A stretch of DNA of 64,000 nt from Rhodopirellula europaea 6C (GCF_000338295.1 NZ_ANMO01000120.1:1-64000), one strand, 5' to 3'. Shown: positions 8,616-18,713, counted from the stretch's first letter. Numbers and translations are program-made. Notes: generated from the sequence alone by a model not told the origin.

Positions 8616-9540
8616 AAGGCCCGCGAGGGCTTGCCGGTAAACTTTGCGGAAGACGCTGCCGAGCAGCGAACGACTTTGGTTGGTGGGTAAGAGGGGGCTT
8701 CTACGTTCGCCCCTCAGAAATGATTGCAACTTGCAATCGAAACTATGCCGGTTCTGGCGAACTGGACATACAGCCAAATTCCCTCCCGGTCACACGGGAT
8801 AGCGACGTGATCCGCAAGGTGAAGAGAATAGCTAACGCAGGAAGCTCTATGGCAGCCGGACGGTTACCGGTGCTTGGCAGTGGTTCGCCGAGTGATTCAA
8901 ACGCCGTAGAGTGGGAGTGTGGTCTGATTAGAAGTCGAGAAGCCAGTCAGCGGGAGCTTTCTGTGCGACTTGAGCGATGGCTGTGCAAGGCAGTGCAGTC
9001 TCGTTGGCGTGATCGGGTGGTGCCGAGAACTTTGCCACGACGAAAGGACTGACGGGCAGCTTATGCGGTTGGTGTTTGGCACTCGTACCGAAGCAGTCGC
9101 AATTGCGATCTGCTTCTGTGCGATGCCGGCACTTCGCTGAAATCTGCTGATGATTTTGTGTTGTCGACCGAAACGAATTCAGTCGGCATTTCTTGGAAGG
9201 ACGCAAGCGGTCACACAAGACTTGTGCGGGAGCACTGGTGTTCTGTGGCGATGACTTTACGGCAGTACCCGACGTGCGTCCGCACTTCAGTGGTTCTGCC
9301 GGGAGGTTGTTTGCGTGAAGGGTTGTATGCATTGGCGTGGCACAATACATGAATGTAGTGCCGCGCCGGCATTCAACTCTGACGGGGTATTTCTGCTGTC
9401 TGTGCTTTGATCTGCTTGGTCTTTGCGCAGTACAGGCGCCCCAGCATTCTCGCTAGCGTTTTTCGATGGGAGCGGCTCTTGGAACCTGTGCCGCGCGCAC
9501 CAATTTGGTCGCAAAACAGGTTCCACTTTTTGCTTGCTAG
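8616..9540 (+). ncRNA. Candidate large structured non-coding RNA upstream of the 226-aa gene
   Basis: No frame reads like protein over this stretch, yet it is packed with short inverted repeats. Examples: AAGGCCC-GCGA-GGGCTT at 8616-8632 (GNRA tetraloop); CGCTGC/GCAGCG at 8654-8668; GAGGGG/CCCCTC at 8691-8715; CCGGTTC/GAACTGG at 8748-8765; GAAGCAG..CTGCTTC enclosing TCGCAATTGCGA at 9090-9116; CACAAG/CTTGTG at 9214-9226; GGCAG/CTGCC enclosing GTGCG/CGCAC at 9261-9300; GGCAC-TACAT/ATGTA-GTGCC at 9339-9362; and GGAACCTGT/ACAGGTTCC at 9481-9524, flanked by CTAGC/GCTAG. The ends and the strand are inferred from the adjacent plus-strand gene at 9564. Alternatives are a decayed element or a set of operator palindromes. 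Confidence 0.45.
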
Positions 9541-9563
9541 TAATTCGGAGCATGGAGGCTTAG

Positions 9564-10244
9564 ATGCCATATCGAGCGGTGACAACATCAGTGGAAGGAT
9601 TCGTCCAACAGATCGCCTGTTGCTATTTGCGGCACGGCTATTGGTTCTACGTGAAGGGGAACGTGCCGAAGGGAAAACAACCTGAGGCAATCGACGAGAA
9701 GCTAATCGCAAAATACGGAATCGACGTCAGCGAATCGACTCGCGCCCGACGCAAAAAAGTGGGACGATCAAATCTACAATTCATCCGCCACGAACGAACG
9801 TTCGTTTTAATGGCCACCAAAGGCGATCATTGCTTCTTCGATCAGGAGGCAAATTTGATCCGAGATATCCGACGCGTACCGATTCGATACGCTGGTTACT
9901 CTATCAGCTACAAACCCGGCGGTCGGAAAAAAGACGGCAGCAATGACGAAAAATGGCACTCACACGTTGAAATCGACCGCCAGCGATACCTCGATCTCCG
10001 AGCGTGGTTTGCCGAACAGGCGCTACGCCAAAGCCTCCCGCGACTTGCCGTTCAATTGTACGAGATACCGGTCGCACCCTACGCACCGGTGCGTAGGCAA
10101 ATGCTGATGATTCTTCGCGAAGTCAACCGCGTACGCAAACGGGCAGGCAAGCGGCAACTGCCTGTCGAAGTCCTTCCGCTCCGCCGCCGTGTCGTTCGCC
10201 CATTTTCCCAGGATGGTATTCGATCAGTAGGCGTCGAAAATTGA
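9564..10244 (+). CDS. Uncharacterised planctomycete-type protein, 226 aa
   Basis: The protein starts MPYRAVTTSVEGFVQQIACC, then has YWFYVKGNVPKGK, IAKYGIDVSESTRARRK, a strand-rich middle (FVLMATKGDHCFFDQEA, RVPIRYAGYSISYKPGG), and a basic helical C-terminus (RQMLMILREVNRVRKRAGKR). I recall proteins with this opening as uncharacterised multi-copy families in planctomycetes; no domain is assigned. The high Lys/Arg content and aromatic strands suggest nucleic-acid binding. No HNH, DDE, RuvC or reverse-transcriptase motif is visible. It lies 24 bp after a hairpin-dense non-coding stretch, so a protein plus structured-RNA unit is the main hypothesis. Confidence 0.7.
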   Translation: MPYRAVTTSVEGFVQQIACCYLRHGYWFYVKGNVPKGKQPEAIDEKLIAKYGIDVSESTRARRKKVGRSNLQFIRHERTFVLMATKGDHCFFDQEANLIRDIRRVPIRYAGYSISYKPGGRKKDGSNDEKWHSHVEIDRQRYLDLRAWFAEQALRQSLPRLAVQLYEIPVAPYAPVRRQMLMILREVNRVRKRAGKRQLPVEVLPLRRRVVRPFSQDGIRSVGVEN

Positions 10245-10855
10245 GTCCCGCGTGTTTCGTTTTCTTCTTCGCCTACGCATCAATCGCTGCTGCCGCATAT
10301 CCCATGGAGTGTGGGCTATTCATTGGGACAAATGTGTTGCTCAATCTTTTGCGTCGCATTTGAAAGTTGGTTCATCAAATAAGATCGTGTTGATTGGCGA
10401 TTCACATGTAACACAGGAGATGGCGGTCGATTTTGTGTTTCAGCTGAAGTCGATGACCAAGTGTGTTGCCGCGTCGACACCCTCACCTGCGTACGACTCA
10501 ACGTCGCTCCGAAGTATTTCCGCGACACGGATTGGCACACCGCATCAAGCGTTCGCATGGCCGACCCAAGAATTTCGTTCGTACGCATCTTCTACCTCGC
10601 GGTCTTCTCGGGCATCCAAGGTTGGAATAGGTATTCGGTCGGGTTGTACGAAGCAATCAGCACCGTGACGTCCACACCAAACGCAATCGGGCGTCTCTTT
10701 TCTCCACTATTTGCGGAATCAGAACGAACGGGGCCGCTACCCCGTGGGAACGAGCCCAATAAGGGTTGTAGAATCTTGAGCTTTACTTGCTAGCGGTTGG
10801 AGCCCGGTAACTTTCAACCTGCGTCAATGTCACTATGTCGGCTGCGAAATAAACG
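10245..10855. other. 610-bp stretch without a convincing gene
   Basis: Two overlapping plus-strand frames (10252-10668 and 10461-10793) read through this stretch, but neither has a domain, a ribosome-binding site or natural composition. It may be a decayed gene. The gajA promoter must lie in its right part, but no clear -35/-10 pair or Shine-Dalgarno stands out before the ATG at 10856. Confidence 0.5.
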
Positions 10856-12874
10856 ATGAAAATCAGCTTCCTGAGTTTCTGCAACTTTCGTTGCTTTGGA
10901 CCTGCCCCAGTTTCGATCGACTTGAACGATATCTCGGTTTTGATAGGTGAGAACGGGGCTGGAAAGTCCGCCGCTCTTCTCGGACTGGCTCGTTTGTTCG
11001 GACTCACCAAAGAGCAACGTTCAATTCGCGCCGATGACTTTCATTTGCCGGTTGGAGTTTCGCGATCTGATGCCGATTTAAAGTCGTTGTCACTTTGGAT
11101 CGAGGCCAGAATCGAATTCGATGCGGAAGGCGGCGGAGATGATACGTCCGCTATTCCTGAACACTTCAAGCAGATGCGAGTGAATGAACCCGGTGGTCGA
11201 CCGTATTGTCGAATCCGCCTCGAAGCAGTCTGGCAGAAAGGAAATTTGCCTGAAGGTGAGGTGGAGCAATCGCTGAACTGGATCAAAACGTCGTCTGATA
11301 TTTCAGATGAAATTGACGACGAATATCGCCAGCCGCTCTCAGCGTTCGAGCGACAGCGAATTCACGTTCACTACATTCCCGGAGCACGTGATCCATCGAA
11401 GCATGTCCGCGTTTCATCGCAATCGCTGCTCAAAAGGTTGCTCGATGCCGCTCGTTGGACAGACGACCTTGCCGATTCGATCAACGCTGCGACCGACGGA
11501 ATTGTAAGCGACTTTAGTCGTGAACCGGCAATTACAGAGCTTCAGCGTTCGCTCAATGAGTCTTGGAACGGGTTGTACAACCGCAGTCGATTCAAAGAAC
11601 TTGTATTGCACCTCGAAACACAAACCATTGAAGACTTCGTCTCGTCCTTTACAGCAGGAATGAAGACCGAAGCAAAAGATGATTGTGTTCCCGTAGATCG
11701 TTTGAGCGACGGCCTGCGATCACTCTTGTACTTTTCGATCGTGAAATCCGCTTTCCAGATCGAGCAAGCCGCAATCGACGACTTCTTTGGCGACCACCCG
11801 TTCGACGAAGAACGCCTTGACCCTCCCCTGCTGACAGTGTTCGCGGTCGAGGAACCAGAGACCCACCTCGCACCGCATTTGCTGGGACGAGTAGTAAAAA
11901 TGTTTCGCGAGATCATCAAGCCACCGAGGGCTCAGGCGATCTTCTCGTCACACTCTCCTTCCGTGCTTGCCCGAATTGAACCCGAGGAAATCCGATACTT
12001 GCGGCTAGATTCGACCACGGCGGTCGCGTCGGCTCACAAATTGAGCTTCCCCACGGAACAGTCCGACGCGGACAAATTCATTCGCCAGGCGGTGCGTGCC
12101 TATCCGGAATTGTATTTTGCTCGCCTTGTTGTTCTCGGAGAGGGGGACAGCGAGCAAGTTGTGATGGCACGTCTCCTTGATGCAAACGATTTGCCTTCTG
12201 ATCCCAATGTCATTTCTGTCGTTCCTCTTGGCGGTCGTCATGTGAATCACATGTGGCGACTGCTCAATAGTTTGTCCATTCCCCATCTCACATTGCTAGA
12301 CATGGATTGCGATCGAAAGGGCGGCGACTGGGGGCGGATTCACTACGTCTGTGAACAACTCATCGAACTTGGTCATAAGCGAGAAGAAATTCTTGAAGTT
12401 GTCGATGACGATAACACCTCTGTCATGAGTGACGAGACCTTTGCAGAAATGCCTGATTGGGGCTTACCCCATGATGACTTCACCGGATGGGTTAAGAGCC
12501 TTCGCAAGTACGGCGTCTATTTTTCTGACCCCCTCGATCTGGATTACTCGATGTTGCGAAAGTTCCCTGAGCAATACCAGGAGACTGCCGACGGCGCACC
12601 ACGGATACTTTCCAAAAAACCTGAGCTGAGGAGTGCTCAGATCAATGGTCTATTTCGAACGGTTTTCGGAAAGAAAAACATCGCTGAACCCGAACGACTA
12701 GAAACTCAGGTTAAAAGCCTTCGATGGTATCGCTACCTCTTTCTTCAACGCAGCAAACCCGCGACGCACATGGCGGCTCTTGCTGAAATTGAAGACGAAG
12801 ACTTGCTGGCGAAATGTCCTGACGAATTAAAGAGTCTGATTCGCGCGATCAAGAGGAAAATTTATAATGGCTAG
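10856..12874 (+). CDS. gajA: GajA-like OLD-family ATPase-TOPRIM nuclease (Gabija)
   Basis: The 672-aa protein has an N-terminal ABC-type ATPase: Walker A GENGAGKS at residues 31-38, an LSDGLRS signature-like segment and Walker B VEEPETHL with Glu332/333. A switch His lies in FSSHSPSVL. The C-terminal TOPRIM domain shows GEGDSE (Glu429) and the acidic cluster DMDCD (Asp482/484/486), then a DPLDLDYS segment as in class-2 OLD nucleases. In Gabija, GajA nicks or degrades phage DNA when nucleotide pools fall. The gene overlaps the UvrD-like helicase gene by 8 bp, the diagnostic pairing. It is about 90 residues longer than the well-studied Bacillus protein as I recall it. Confidence 0.87.
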   Translation: MKISFLSFCNFRCFGPAPVSIDLNDISVLIGENGAGKSAALLGLARLFGLTKEQRSIRADDFHLPVGVSRSDADLKSLSLWIEARIEFDAEGGGDDTSAIPEHFKQMRVNEPGGRPYCRIRLEAVWQKGNLPEGEVEQSLNWIKTSSDISDEIDDEYRQPLSAFERQRIHVHYIPGARDPSKHVRVSSQSLLKRLLDAARWTDDLADSINAATDGIVSDFSREPAITELQRSLNESWNGLYNRSRFKELVLHLETQTIEDFVSSFTAGMKTEAKDDCVPVDRLSDGLRSLLYFSIVKSAFQIEQAAIDDFFGDHPFDEERLDPPLLTVFAVEEPETHLAPHLLGRVVKMFREIIKPPRAQAIFSSHSPSVLARIEPEEIRYLRLDSTTAVASAHKLSFPTEQSDADKFIRQAVRAYPELYFARLVVLGEGDSEQVVMARLLDANDLPSDPNVISVVPLGGRHVNHMWRLLNSLSIPHLTLLDMDCDRKGGDWGRIHYVCEQLIELGHKREEILEVVDDDNTSVMSDETFAEMPDWGLPHDDFTGWVKSLRKYGVYFSDPLDLDYSMLRKFPEQYQETADGAPRILSKKPELRSAQINGLFRTVFGKKNIAEPERLETQVKSLRWYRYLFLQRSKPATHMAALAEIEDEDLLAKCPDELKSLIRAIKRKIYNG

Positions 12875-14810
12875 ACTGCGCAATCGAAATCTGAAGATTG
12901 AAAAGCAGTCTTGGCAGCCCGTTGGAATCGAGTCTTTAGAAGACAACGCCCTGATCGCTGTTAAAGCTGAACGGAGCAGTATCGTCGTTGCTGGCCCAGG
13001 TGCCGGTAAAACTGAATTGCTGGCTCAGCGAGCTGACTATCTGCTGCGAACGGACACAAGCAAGTCACCGCGCCGAATCCTCGCAATCAGCCTAAAGCGT
13101 GATGCTGCGAAGAATTTGCAGGATCGTGTCGGGAAGCGTCTGCCTGCGGAACTTGCAGAGCGATTCGACTCGATGACACTCGACGCGTTCAGCAAGAATC
13201 TTGTCGATAGATTCCGCCTGGCAATTCCAGAATTCTGGCGACCAAACGACGACTATCGTATTGAATTCAACATAAAGGAGGAGCGTGCAGACCGTATGAT
13301 CCGAGAGGCGGCCCAACGACTCAATTGCGAACCCGCTGACGTGGCGGGCATTGGACCAATCCGGTGGTATCGGGAGTGCTTTTCACTTCGGCTCCCAATC
13401 GACGGAAGTGCGATCCTGGAAAACGGTTCCATACGCGAACAATTGGCCGTGTCTCAGTGGCAGCACTATCTTCATGGAAAATACCGCTACCTCAACTTTC
13501 ACATGATCGCTCGTCTTGCAGAGCTGGTGTTGCGAACCAACCCGGCAGTTTTGCACGCAATGCGGGCAACCTACTCTCACGTTTTCCTCGATGAATTCCA
13601 GGACACGACAAACCTTCACTACGATCTTCTACGAACCGCATTTCTTGAATCAGACTCAGTCTTGACCGCAGTGGGCGATACGAAGCAGTGCATCATGACT
13701 TGGGCAGGGGCATTGGCCGGAATCACGAAGCGATACTCGGAAGAATTCGCTGCAGATCCCTACGTGCTTCGAGCCAACTATCGTTCAGAACCCGAACTGA
13801 TCCACATCATTGGATCACTTGCCCAGCAGATCGAGCCCGAGGCGATTCTCCCCATTTGCGGACGGGGGCGTGAGTCTGGAAACGGCCAATGTCGTGTCAT
13901 CGCGTTCTCGGATGATGCAGAGGAGGCGATCGCAATCGCATTGGTATTGAATGAGCTGGTCGAGGATGAAGGTGTCGAACCGCGAGACATCTGTGTGATC
14001 TGTCGGAAATTTGTCGGTCAATACTCATCCAATCTGGTCGAGGCGTTGCAGCAGATCAACGGTTTGGCGAGAGTGCGCGATGAAACAAAACTACAGGACT
14101 TGCTGGCTGAGCCCCTTGTCGAATTGGTTGTAGATGCTTTTCTCGTCGCGGTAAGCGATGAGCCTCAGCCGGATTCATGGTCCCGCCTTCAATCAGTACT
14201 AGAGAAGACTGGACGCAGTGACTCCACTCAACAGCAGAGGATTCGCAACAAACTGCTTAGCACTTTGATCGACTGTTTGCGGCTATCACTTCCGCAGTGT
14301 GAAAAGACAGACGATGGGATCAAGGTCGAAGTGAATCGAGTCATCGACGCAATTGGAGAAAAGTCGTTTAGACAAAGTCATCCACAATATCGACAAGGCA
14401 CCTTCTTCGAGGAAACTGTCTCCAACGTAGTCAAGCAACTTGGGTACCGCTACGGCGACGAACCACATCAGTTTGGAACCTGGACCGATGTGATCGGCGA
14501 TCTACTGGGCGAGACTTCAATTCCGGTGATGACAATTCATAAAAGCAAAGGACTGGAATATCACACCGTTATATTCGTCGGGCTTGAAGATGCTGCATTC
14601 AACAACCTCAAAGACCCAGCCGGAGACGCGAATGCGTTTTTCGTCGCCTTCTCACGAGCGAAACAACGCGTGCTTTTCACTTTCGCAAAATCTCGGTTCA
14701 GGCGGAAGCAAAGCCGTAAGAACGTCAATCTGTTGTACGGTTGGCTAGAAGAAGCCGGCGTCGGTATCGAAAACGCATCGGACATCAAATTCGACGAGTC
14801 GATTTGGTGA
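12867..14810 (+). CDS. gajB: GajB-like UvrD/Rep-type DNA helicase (Gabija)
   Basis: The 647-aa protein carries SF1 helicase motifs in order: motif I GPGAGKTE (Lys49), motif II FLDEFQDTT (Asp242), motif III VGDTKQCIMTWAGA, the ANYRSEPEL arginine motif, motif V MTIHKSKGLEYHTVIF and motif VI VAFSRAKQRVLF. In Gabija the helicase partner binds GajA and senses or generates DNA termini. Its start lies inside the end of gajA (8-bp overlap), so the two are translationally coupled. It has about 150 residues more than the classic GajB. No third defence gene is adjacent. Confidence 0.87.
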   Translation: MARLRNRNLKIEKQSWQPVGIESLEDNALIAVKAERSSIVVAGPGAGKTELLAQRADYLLRTDTSKSPRRILAISLKRDAAKNLQDRVGKRLPAELAERFDSMTLDAFSKNLVDRFRLAIPEFWRPNDDYRIEFNIKEERADRMIREAAQRLNCEPADVAGIGPIRWYRECFSLRLPIDGSAILENGSIREQLAVSQWQHYLHGKYRYLNFHMIARLAELVLRTNPAVLHAMRATYSHVFLDEFQDTTNLHYDLLRTAFLESDSVLTAVGDTKQCIMTWAGALAGITKRYSEEFAADPYVLRANYRSEPELIHIIGSLAQQIEPEAILPICGRGRESGNGQCRVIAFSDDAEEAIAIALVLNELVEDEGVEPRDICVICRKFVGQYSSNLVEALQQINGLARVRDETKLQDLLAEPLVELVVDAFLVAVSDEPQPDSWSRLQSVLEKTGRSDSTQQQRIRNKLLSTLIDCLRLSLPQCEKTDDGIKVEVNRVIDAIGEKSFRQSHPQYRQGTFFEETVSNVVKQLGYRYGDEPHQFGTWTDVIGDLLGETSIPVMTIHKSKGLEYHTVIFVGLEDAAFNNLKDPAGDANAFFVAFSRAKQRVLFTFAKSRFRRKQSRKNVNLLYGWLEEAGVGIENASDIKFDESIW

Positions 14811-14899
14811 TGGTCTGACGTGGTAATCCTTTTCTCGTCCGCTGCAGCAATTGCACCCTTCCGTGGTTCTTGCTGGATCGTGCGAACGAAGTTGAACAT

Positions 14900-15218
14900 C
14901 TAATGTGTTAGCTTGGGTTTCATCCAGGCGTACAGGAATATTCCGGTCAGGGCTCCGGCGAGTGTGAATAGGGCCATCCGCGCGTCCGCCAATCTGGGCG
15001 TAGATTGGGCCGAGGCATGCCCCGGTGATTGTTCATCCAGCTCCGAAAATCATCCCGCCGATGACGACACCCGTGTGAAACGGCTTCGGCTCGTATTCAA
15101 TTGGTTTGCTCTGAACCGATTTCGCATGCACGGATTTCAGAATCACCATCGAGATTTCTGCGACGATGATGCCGGTGCCGATAGTCAAATATATGAACGG
15201 CTCTTGGAACAGAAACAT
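14900..15218 (-). pseudogene. YeeE/YedE (DUF6691-like) membrane protein, broken
   Basis: From the ATG at 15218 the frame reads FLFQEPFIYLTIGTGII, then KPFHTGVVIGGMIFGAG. A TGA then replaces the usual Trp, and the frame continues TITGACLGPIYAQIG. A frameshift follows, after which another frame reads ARMALFTLAGALTGIFLYAW and ends KPKLTH at the stop at 14900-14902. The parts together make a nearly full-length sulfur-transport-like small membrane protein of about 105 residues with one nonsense and one frameshift mutation. Such genes commonly accompany metal or sulfide-related loci. Confidence 0.8.
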
Positions 15219-15724
15219 GTCGTGGACTCTTTGCCCACGAACGACTTGCGACTCAAATCCAGAATGCGTCGATCTTGGTTCGTCCTGAGAGTTGCGACCG
15301 AAAGAACTTCGCCTCGGCATGGACGACATTCCATGACTGCGGTCTTTTCATCTTCGGCACCATAGAACACAGGCTTGCCTGCCTTTTTGATGCGTCCAGC
15401 ACCAACACACTTGTTGGGCAGCATTCGATCCTTCTCGTAGGGAGCAAGATCTGTATCCTGAACATTTAGCGACAAGTGGCCACGTTGCGCGCGACAAATT
15501 TCCTTCGCGGCCGGATAGCCTTCGATGAATTCATCCATCGAGGCTCGAACGGCATCGACAAAAGTCTGGGCAAGTGGAGTCAGGAAGTGTTCGGTTCTTT
15601 CGCGAATATCTGCTTCAAAAAGTCCATATAAAAAAGGCCGAAGTGGCCATTGTTGGGCGTTTCCCTGGACATTGCATTCTCGTGACACAAAATTGACCGC
15701 TGATCCCTTCAGCAGTCCGATCAC
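15219..15724 (-). pseudogene. RES-domain protein remnant
   Basis: The frame has no ATG at its beginning (it opens at a GTG). It reads a helical region (HFLTPLAQTFVDAVRASMDEF), then KAGKPVFYGAEDEKTAVMECRP and VLSVATLRTNQDRRILDLS. This matches the start of the RES domain, known as a NAD-degrading toxin domain in RES-Xre toxin-antitoxin pairs. Everything after RILDLSRK is unrelated, so the catalytic C-terminal half is missing where the YeeE-like remnant begins. No Xre antitoxin is next to it. I read it as truncated debris at the right edge of the element. Confidence 0.6.
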
Positions 15725-15794
15725 GATACGACAAAACGTCGGCGTACCCTATTCAGGAGTCGGCGTTTTGCGTCCCAGGTCGTTTTATTCGGTG

Positions 15795-16127
15795 CTATGC
15801 AGCCATCGAAGAACAGCTTTCTTGGCATTTGCGGCAGCACTCGACGCACTTGTCCATGTTGCCGACCTTTTCGCAACTGTCTGCACACGCTTTGCAGATC
15901 TCGGCGCAGGCTCGGCAATACAACGTGTGGTTGTCGCTGTTGCGGCTCATGAAGTCGACGCAGGCGGCACAGGCGGCGATGCAGTCGAGCATTAGTTTGA
16001 CGTGGGTTTGCTCGACGTGGTCGCCGCCTTCGGAAAGGCAGTGGCTGGTCAGCATGTCTGCACAGGTCGTTTGGCATTCGTGGCAGTTTTGAAGGCATTC
16101 TTTCATGGATGCAGTTGCGGTACTCAT
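15795..16127 (-). CDS. Four-helix-bundle Cys-rich copper-binding protein (DUF326/Csp-like)
   Basis: The 110-aa protein contains repeated CxxC and CxxxC motifs along amphipathic helices (KECLQNCHECQTTCADM, DCIAACAACVDFM, YCRACAEICKACADSC, KCVECCRKCQESC). This pattern is that of copper storage proteins, which fill a four-helix core with Cu(I) ions. No signal peptide is seen, so it is probably cytosolic (Csp3-like). The ATG at 16127 is preceded by GGAG; the frame is open further upstream, but that part runs through the regulatory region. It is divergent from copA, with a CsoR-type box at 16193-16207 between them. Confidence 0.85.
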   Translation of the reverse strand: MSTATASMKECLQNCHECQTTCADMLTSHCLSEGGDHVEQTHVKLMLDCIAACAACVDFMSRNSDNHTLYCRACAEICKACADSCEKVGNMDKCVECCRKCQESCSSMAA

Positions 16128-16192
16128 TAGCGTCTCCAGTGGAAATGTTTGTGCGGCCGCGTTGCCGCTTCCTTTTCGGAATGCAACTTGCA

Positions 16193-16207
16193 TACCATAA
16201 TGGGGTA
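16193..16207. promoter_or_regulatory. CsoR-type operator between csp-like gene and copA
   Basis: TACCA-TAATG-GGGTA is a 5-5-5 imperfect palindrome of the CsoR operator form (TACCC-N5-GGGTA). It lies 39 bp before the copA ATG and 66 bp before the divergent copper-storage gene, so it could control both. Confidence 0.6.
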
Positions 16208-16245
16208 TAGTGAGAATTGTCAAAAAGACAGCCCAAGGAGCCAGC

Positions 16246-18663
16246 ATGTCCACGACCCAAGCCGATGCAACCGATCCGGTCTGCGGAATGACCGTCAATC
16301 CAGCCGAATCGCTTCGTAGCGAGCATGACGGGAAGCCATATTTCTTCTGTAGCGACGGATGCCTAACGAAGTTTGAGAGCGATCCGGCGGGCGTGCTGGC
16401 GGAGCGTGCTCAGAAGGAGGCGGGCAAGGAGACCTCATGCTGCGGTGGCGGAGCGGCTGTGCATCAAATCGGCGAGCAGCCACCGGCGTCGTCGTGCTGC
16501 GGTGGTCACTCATCATCCAAGGCGAGCGATACGCCCGCAGACCCGACAGCGATCTACACCTGTCCAATGCACCCGGAGATCGAGCAGGTTGGCCCCGGGG
16601 ACTGCCCGATCTGTGGGATGGACTTGGAGCCGAAGTTTGTCGACATGGCGGACCATGGTGATGACGAACAGTACGCCGATATGAAGCGGCGATTCTGGGT
16701 CGGCGTTGTTCTGTCGGTGCCGCTGTTGGTGATCGCAATGGGGCCGATGGTGGGCTTGCGCGTGGCGGACTGGATGAGTCAATCGGTGTTCGGTTGGTTG
16801 CAACTCGCGCTCGCAACGCCGGTGGTGTTTTGGTGCGGTTGGCCGTTGTTGGTGCGAGGTGCAAAGTCGTTTCGCAGCTTTAATCTGAACATGTTCTCGC
16901 TGATTGCGGTCGGAACACTGGCGGCGTACTTTTTCAGTTTGGTCGTCGTGCTGTTGCCTGGCGTGATTCCGGAAGCGTTTTATGAAAACGGTGTTGCCCC
17001 GCTGTATTTCGAGGCTGCTGCCGTGATCATCACACTCGTGCTTTTGGGGCAAGTGTTGGAACTGCGGGCCCGCCAGCAAACAGGTGGTGCGATCCGTGAG
17101 TTGATGCAACTCGCTCCGGAGACCGCCCATCGAATCACGGAGGACGGTGAGGAGGAGGTGTCGTTGGATGCGGTTCACCGAGGAGATCGTCTGCGAGTCC
17201 GGCCTGGTGAAAAGGTTCCTGTGGATGGTCGCGTCATGAGCGGTTCAAGCAGTGTTGATGAGTCGATGTTGACCGGTGAGCCGATCCCTGTCCAGAAGAT
17301 CGAAGGGGACGAGATCACCGGAGGGACATTGAATCAAACGGGTGCTTTGGTAATGGAAGCGGTCGGGGTGGGCGGCGATACTGTCCTCAATCGAATCGTG
17401 CAAATGGTCGCCGACGCTCAGCGAAGCCGTGCTCCGATTCAGAAACTGGTCGATGTGGTTTCTCGATACTTCGTTCCCGCAGTAATTCTTTGCTCAATTC
17501 TTGCGTTTGTTGGCTGGGCTGTGTTTGGTCCCGAACCACAGCTCGCCCATGCCTTCGTAGCGGCCGTGGCCGTGTTGATCATCGCGTGCCCCTGTGCTCT
17601 CGGACTCGCCACGCCAATGTCGGTCATGGTCGGTGTGGGGCGAGGCGCGAAGGAAGGTGTGTTGATCAAGAACGCCGAAGTGCTAGAGGTGATGGAGAAG
17701 GTTGATACGATCGTCGTCGACAAGACGGGGACACTGACGCAGGGGCGACCGGAAGTCACAGCGGTCGAGACATTCGGTGACTGGGGTGAAGACGACGTGT
17801 TGCGGATGGCTGCGGCCGTCGAGAGCCAGAGTGAACATCCGCTTGCTCAGGCGGTTGTCCGGCGAGCAAAGAGCGACGATCTGCAATTGGCTGAGGCGAG
17901 CGATTTCAACAGCATCACGGGTGGCGGTGTCCATGCCCGAGTCGGTCAGCACGAGGTCGTGATTGGCAAAGCGGACTTGCTTGACGAACAAGGCGTGACC
18001 GGTGTCGACGCGGGCCGAGAGAAAGCAGGTTCGCATCAAGCCGAAGGTGCAACGGTCGTGTTTGTCTCGATTGATAACTCGCTCGCCGCGATCCTTGCCA
18101 TCACCGATCCGATCAAGGAAAGCACGCCGGCGGCTCTGAAGACGCTGCATCATCTCGGGCTAAAGGTCATCATGTTGACCGGTGATGCTGAACCGACCGC
18201 GAGGGCCGTGGCCACTAAGCTGGGAATCGACGAGTTTCATGCGGGCGTTTCACCTGAGGACAAACACGATTTTGTCCAGAAACTCAAACGTGAAGGCAAG
18301 ATCGTCGCGATGTGCGGTGACGGAATCAACGACGCACCGGCACTTGCCGAGTCCAATGTGGGGATTGCGATGGGGACCGGAACCGGCGTCGCGATCGAAT
18401 CGGCGGGTGTCACACTGGTGGGTGGTGACCTGCGGGGCGTCGCGGCGGCCGGAAACTTGAGCCGAAAAACAATGAGCAACATTCGGCAAAATCTGTTCTT
18501 CGCGTTTATCTACAACGCCCTCGGAATTCCCGTTGCAGCAGGGCTTCTGTACCCGTTCTTTGGCGTTTTGCTGAGTCCCATGATCGCGGCGGCGGCGATG
18601 AGCTTGAGCAGTGTTTCGGTGATCGCGAACGCATTGCGTCTTCGCGCAGCGAAGCTGACCTAA
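16246..18663 (+). CDS. copA: Copper-exporting P1B-type ATPase CopA
   Basis: The 805-aa inner-membrane pump is made of an N-terminal YHS domain (DPVCGMTV), a Cys-rich linker with two SCCGG motifs and a heavy-metal-binding domain ([19 protein letters not shown]). The P-type core has the CPC metal site (residues 448-450), the phosphorylated Asp492 in DKTGTLT, and the hinge [10 protein letters not shown]. The last helices carry IYNALG and [15 protein letters not shown], the P1B-1 signature for Cu(I). The ATG at 16246 is set by AGGAG six bases upstream. The classic HMA domain is absent, replaced by the YHS-HMBD pair. A CsoR-type operator precedes the gene. Confidence 0.93.
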   Translation: MSTTQADATDPVCGMTVNPAESLRSEHDGKPYFFCSDGCLTKFESDPAGVLAERAQKEAGKETSCCGGGAAVHQIGEQPPASSCCGGHSSSKASDTPADPTAIYTCPMHPEIEQVGPGDCPICGMDLEPKFVDMADHGDDEQYADMKRRFWVGVVLSVPLLVIAMGPMVGLRVADWMSQSVFGWLQLALATPVVFWCGWPLLVRGAKSFRSFNLNMFSLIAVGTLAAYFFSLVVVLLPGVIPEAFYENGVAPLYFEAAAVIITLVLLGQVLELRARQQTGGAIRELMQLAPETAHRITEDGEEEVSLDAVHRGDRLRVRPGEKVPVDGRVMSGSSSVDESMLTGEPIPVQKIEGDEITGGTLNQTGALVMEAVGVGGDTVLNRIVQMVADAQRSRAPIQKLVDVVSRYFVPAVILCSILAFVGWAVFGPEPQLAHAFVAAVAVLIIACPCALGLATPMSVMVGVGRGAKEGVLIKNAEVLEVMEKVDTIVVDKTGTLTQGRPEVTAVETFGDWGEDDVLRMAAAVESQSEHPLAQAVVRRAKSDDLQLAEASDFNSITGGGVHARVGQHEVVIGKADLLDEQGVTGVDAGREKAGSHQAEGATVVFVSIDNSLAAILAITDPIKESTPAALKTLHHLGLKVIMLTGDAEPTARAVATKLGIDEFHAGVSPEDKHDFVQKLKREGKIVAMCGDGINDAPALAESNVGIAMGTGTGVAIESAGVTLVGGDLRGVAAAGNLSRKTMSNIRQNLFFAFIYNALGIPVAAGLLYPFFGVLLSPMIAAAAMSLSSVSVIANALRLRAAKLT

Positions 18664-18713
18664 ACGGCTTTCGCTTGAGAAACGAAACCTTCACGGATTT
18701 GTTCCACTTTTCG

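Noticed and set aside
8432-9052. 206-codon plus-strand frame in the hairpin-rich region
   Set aside because: No ribosome-binding site, no domain, Arg/Ser-rich random composition, and the strand is interrupted by hairpins; the competing minus frames are no better.
14913-15365. 150-codon plus-strand frame
   Set aside because: It covers the YeeE remnant on the other strand, which has recognisable protein sequence in its broken frames.
16513-17178. 221-codon minus-strand frame
   Set aside because: It lies opposite copA, which carries every P-type ATPase motif.
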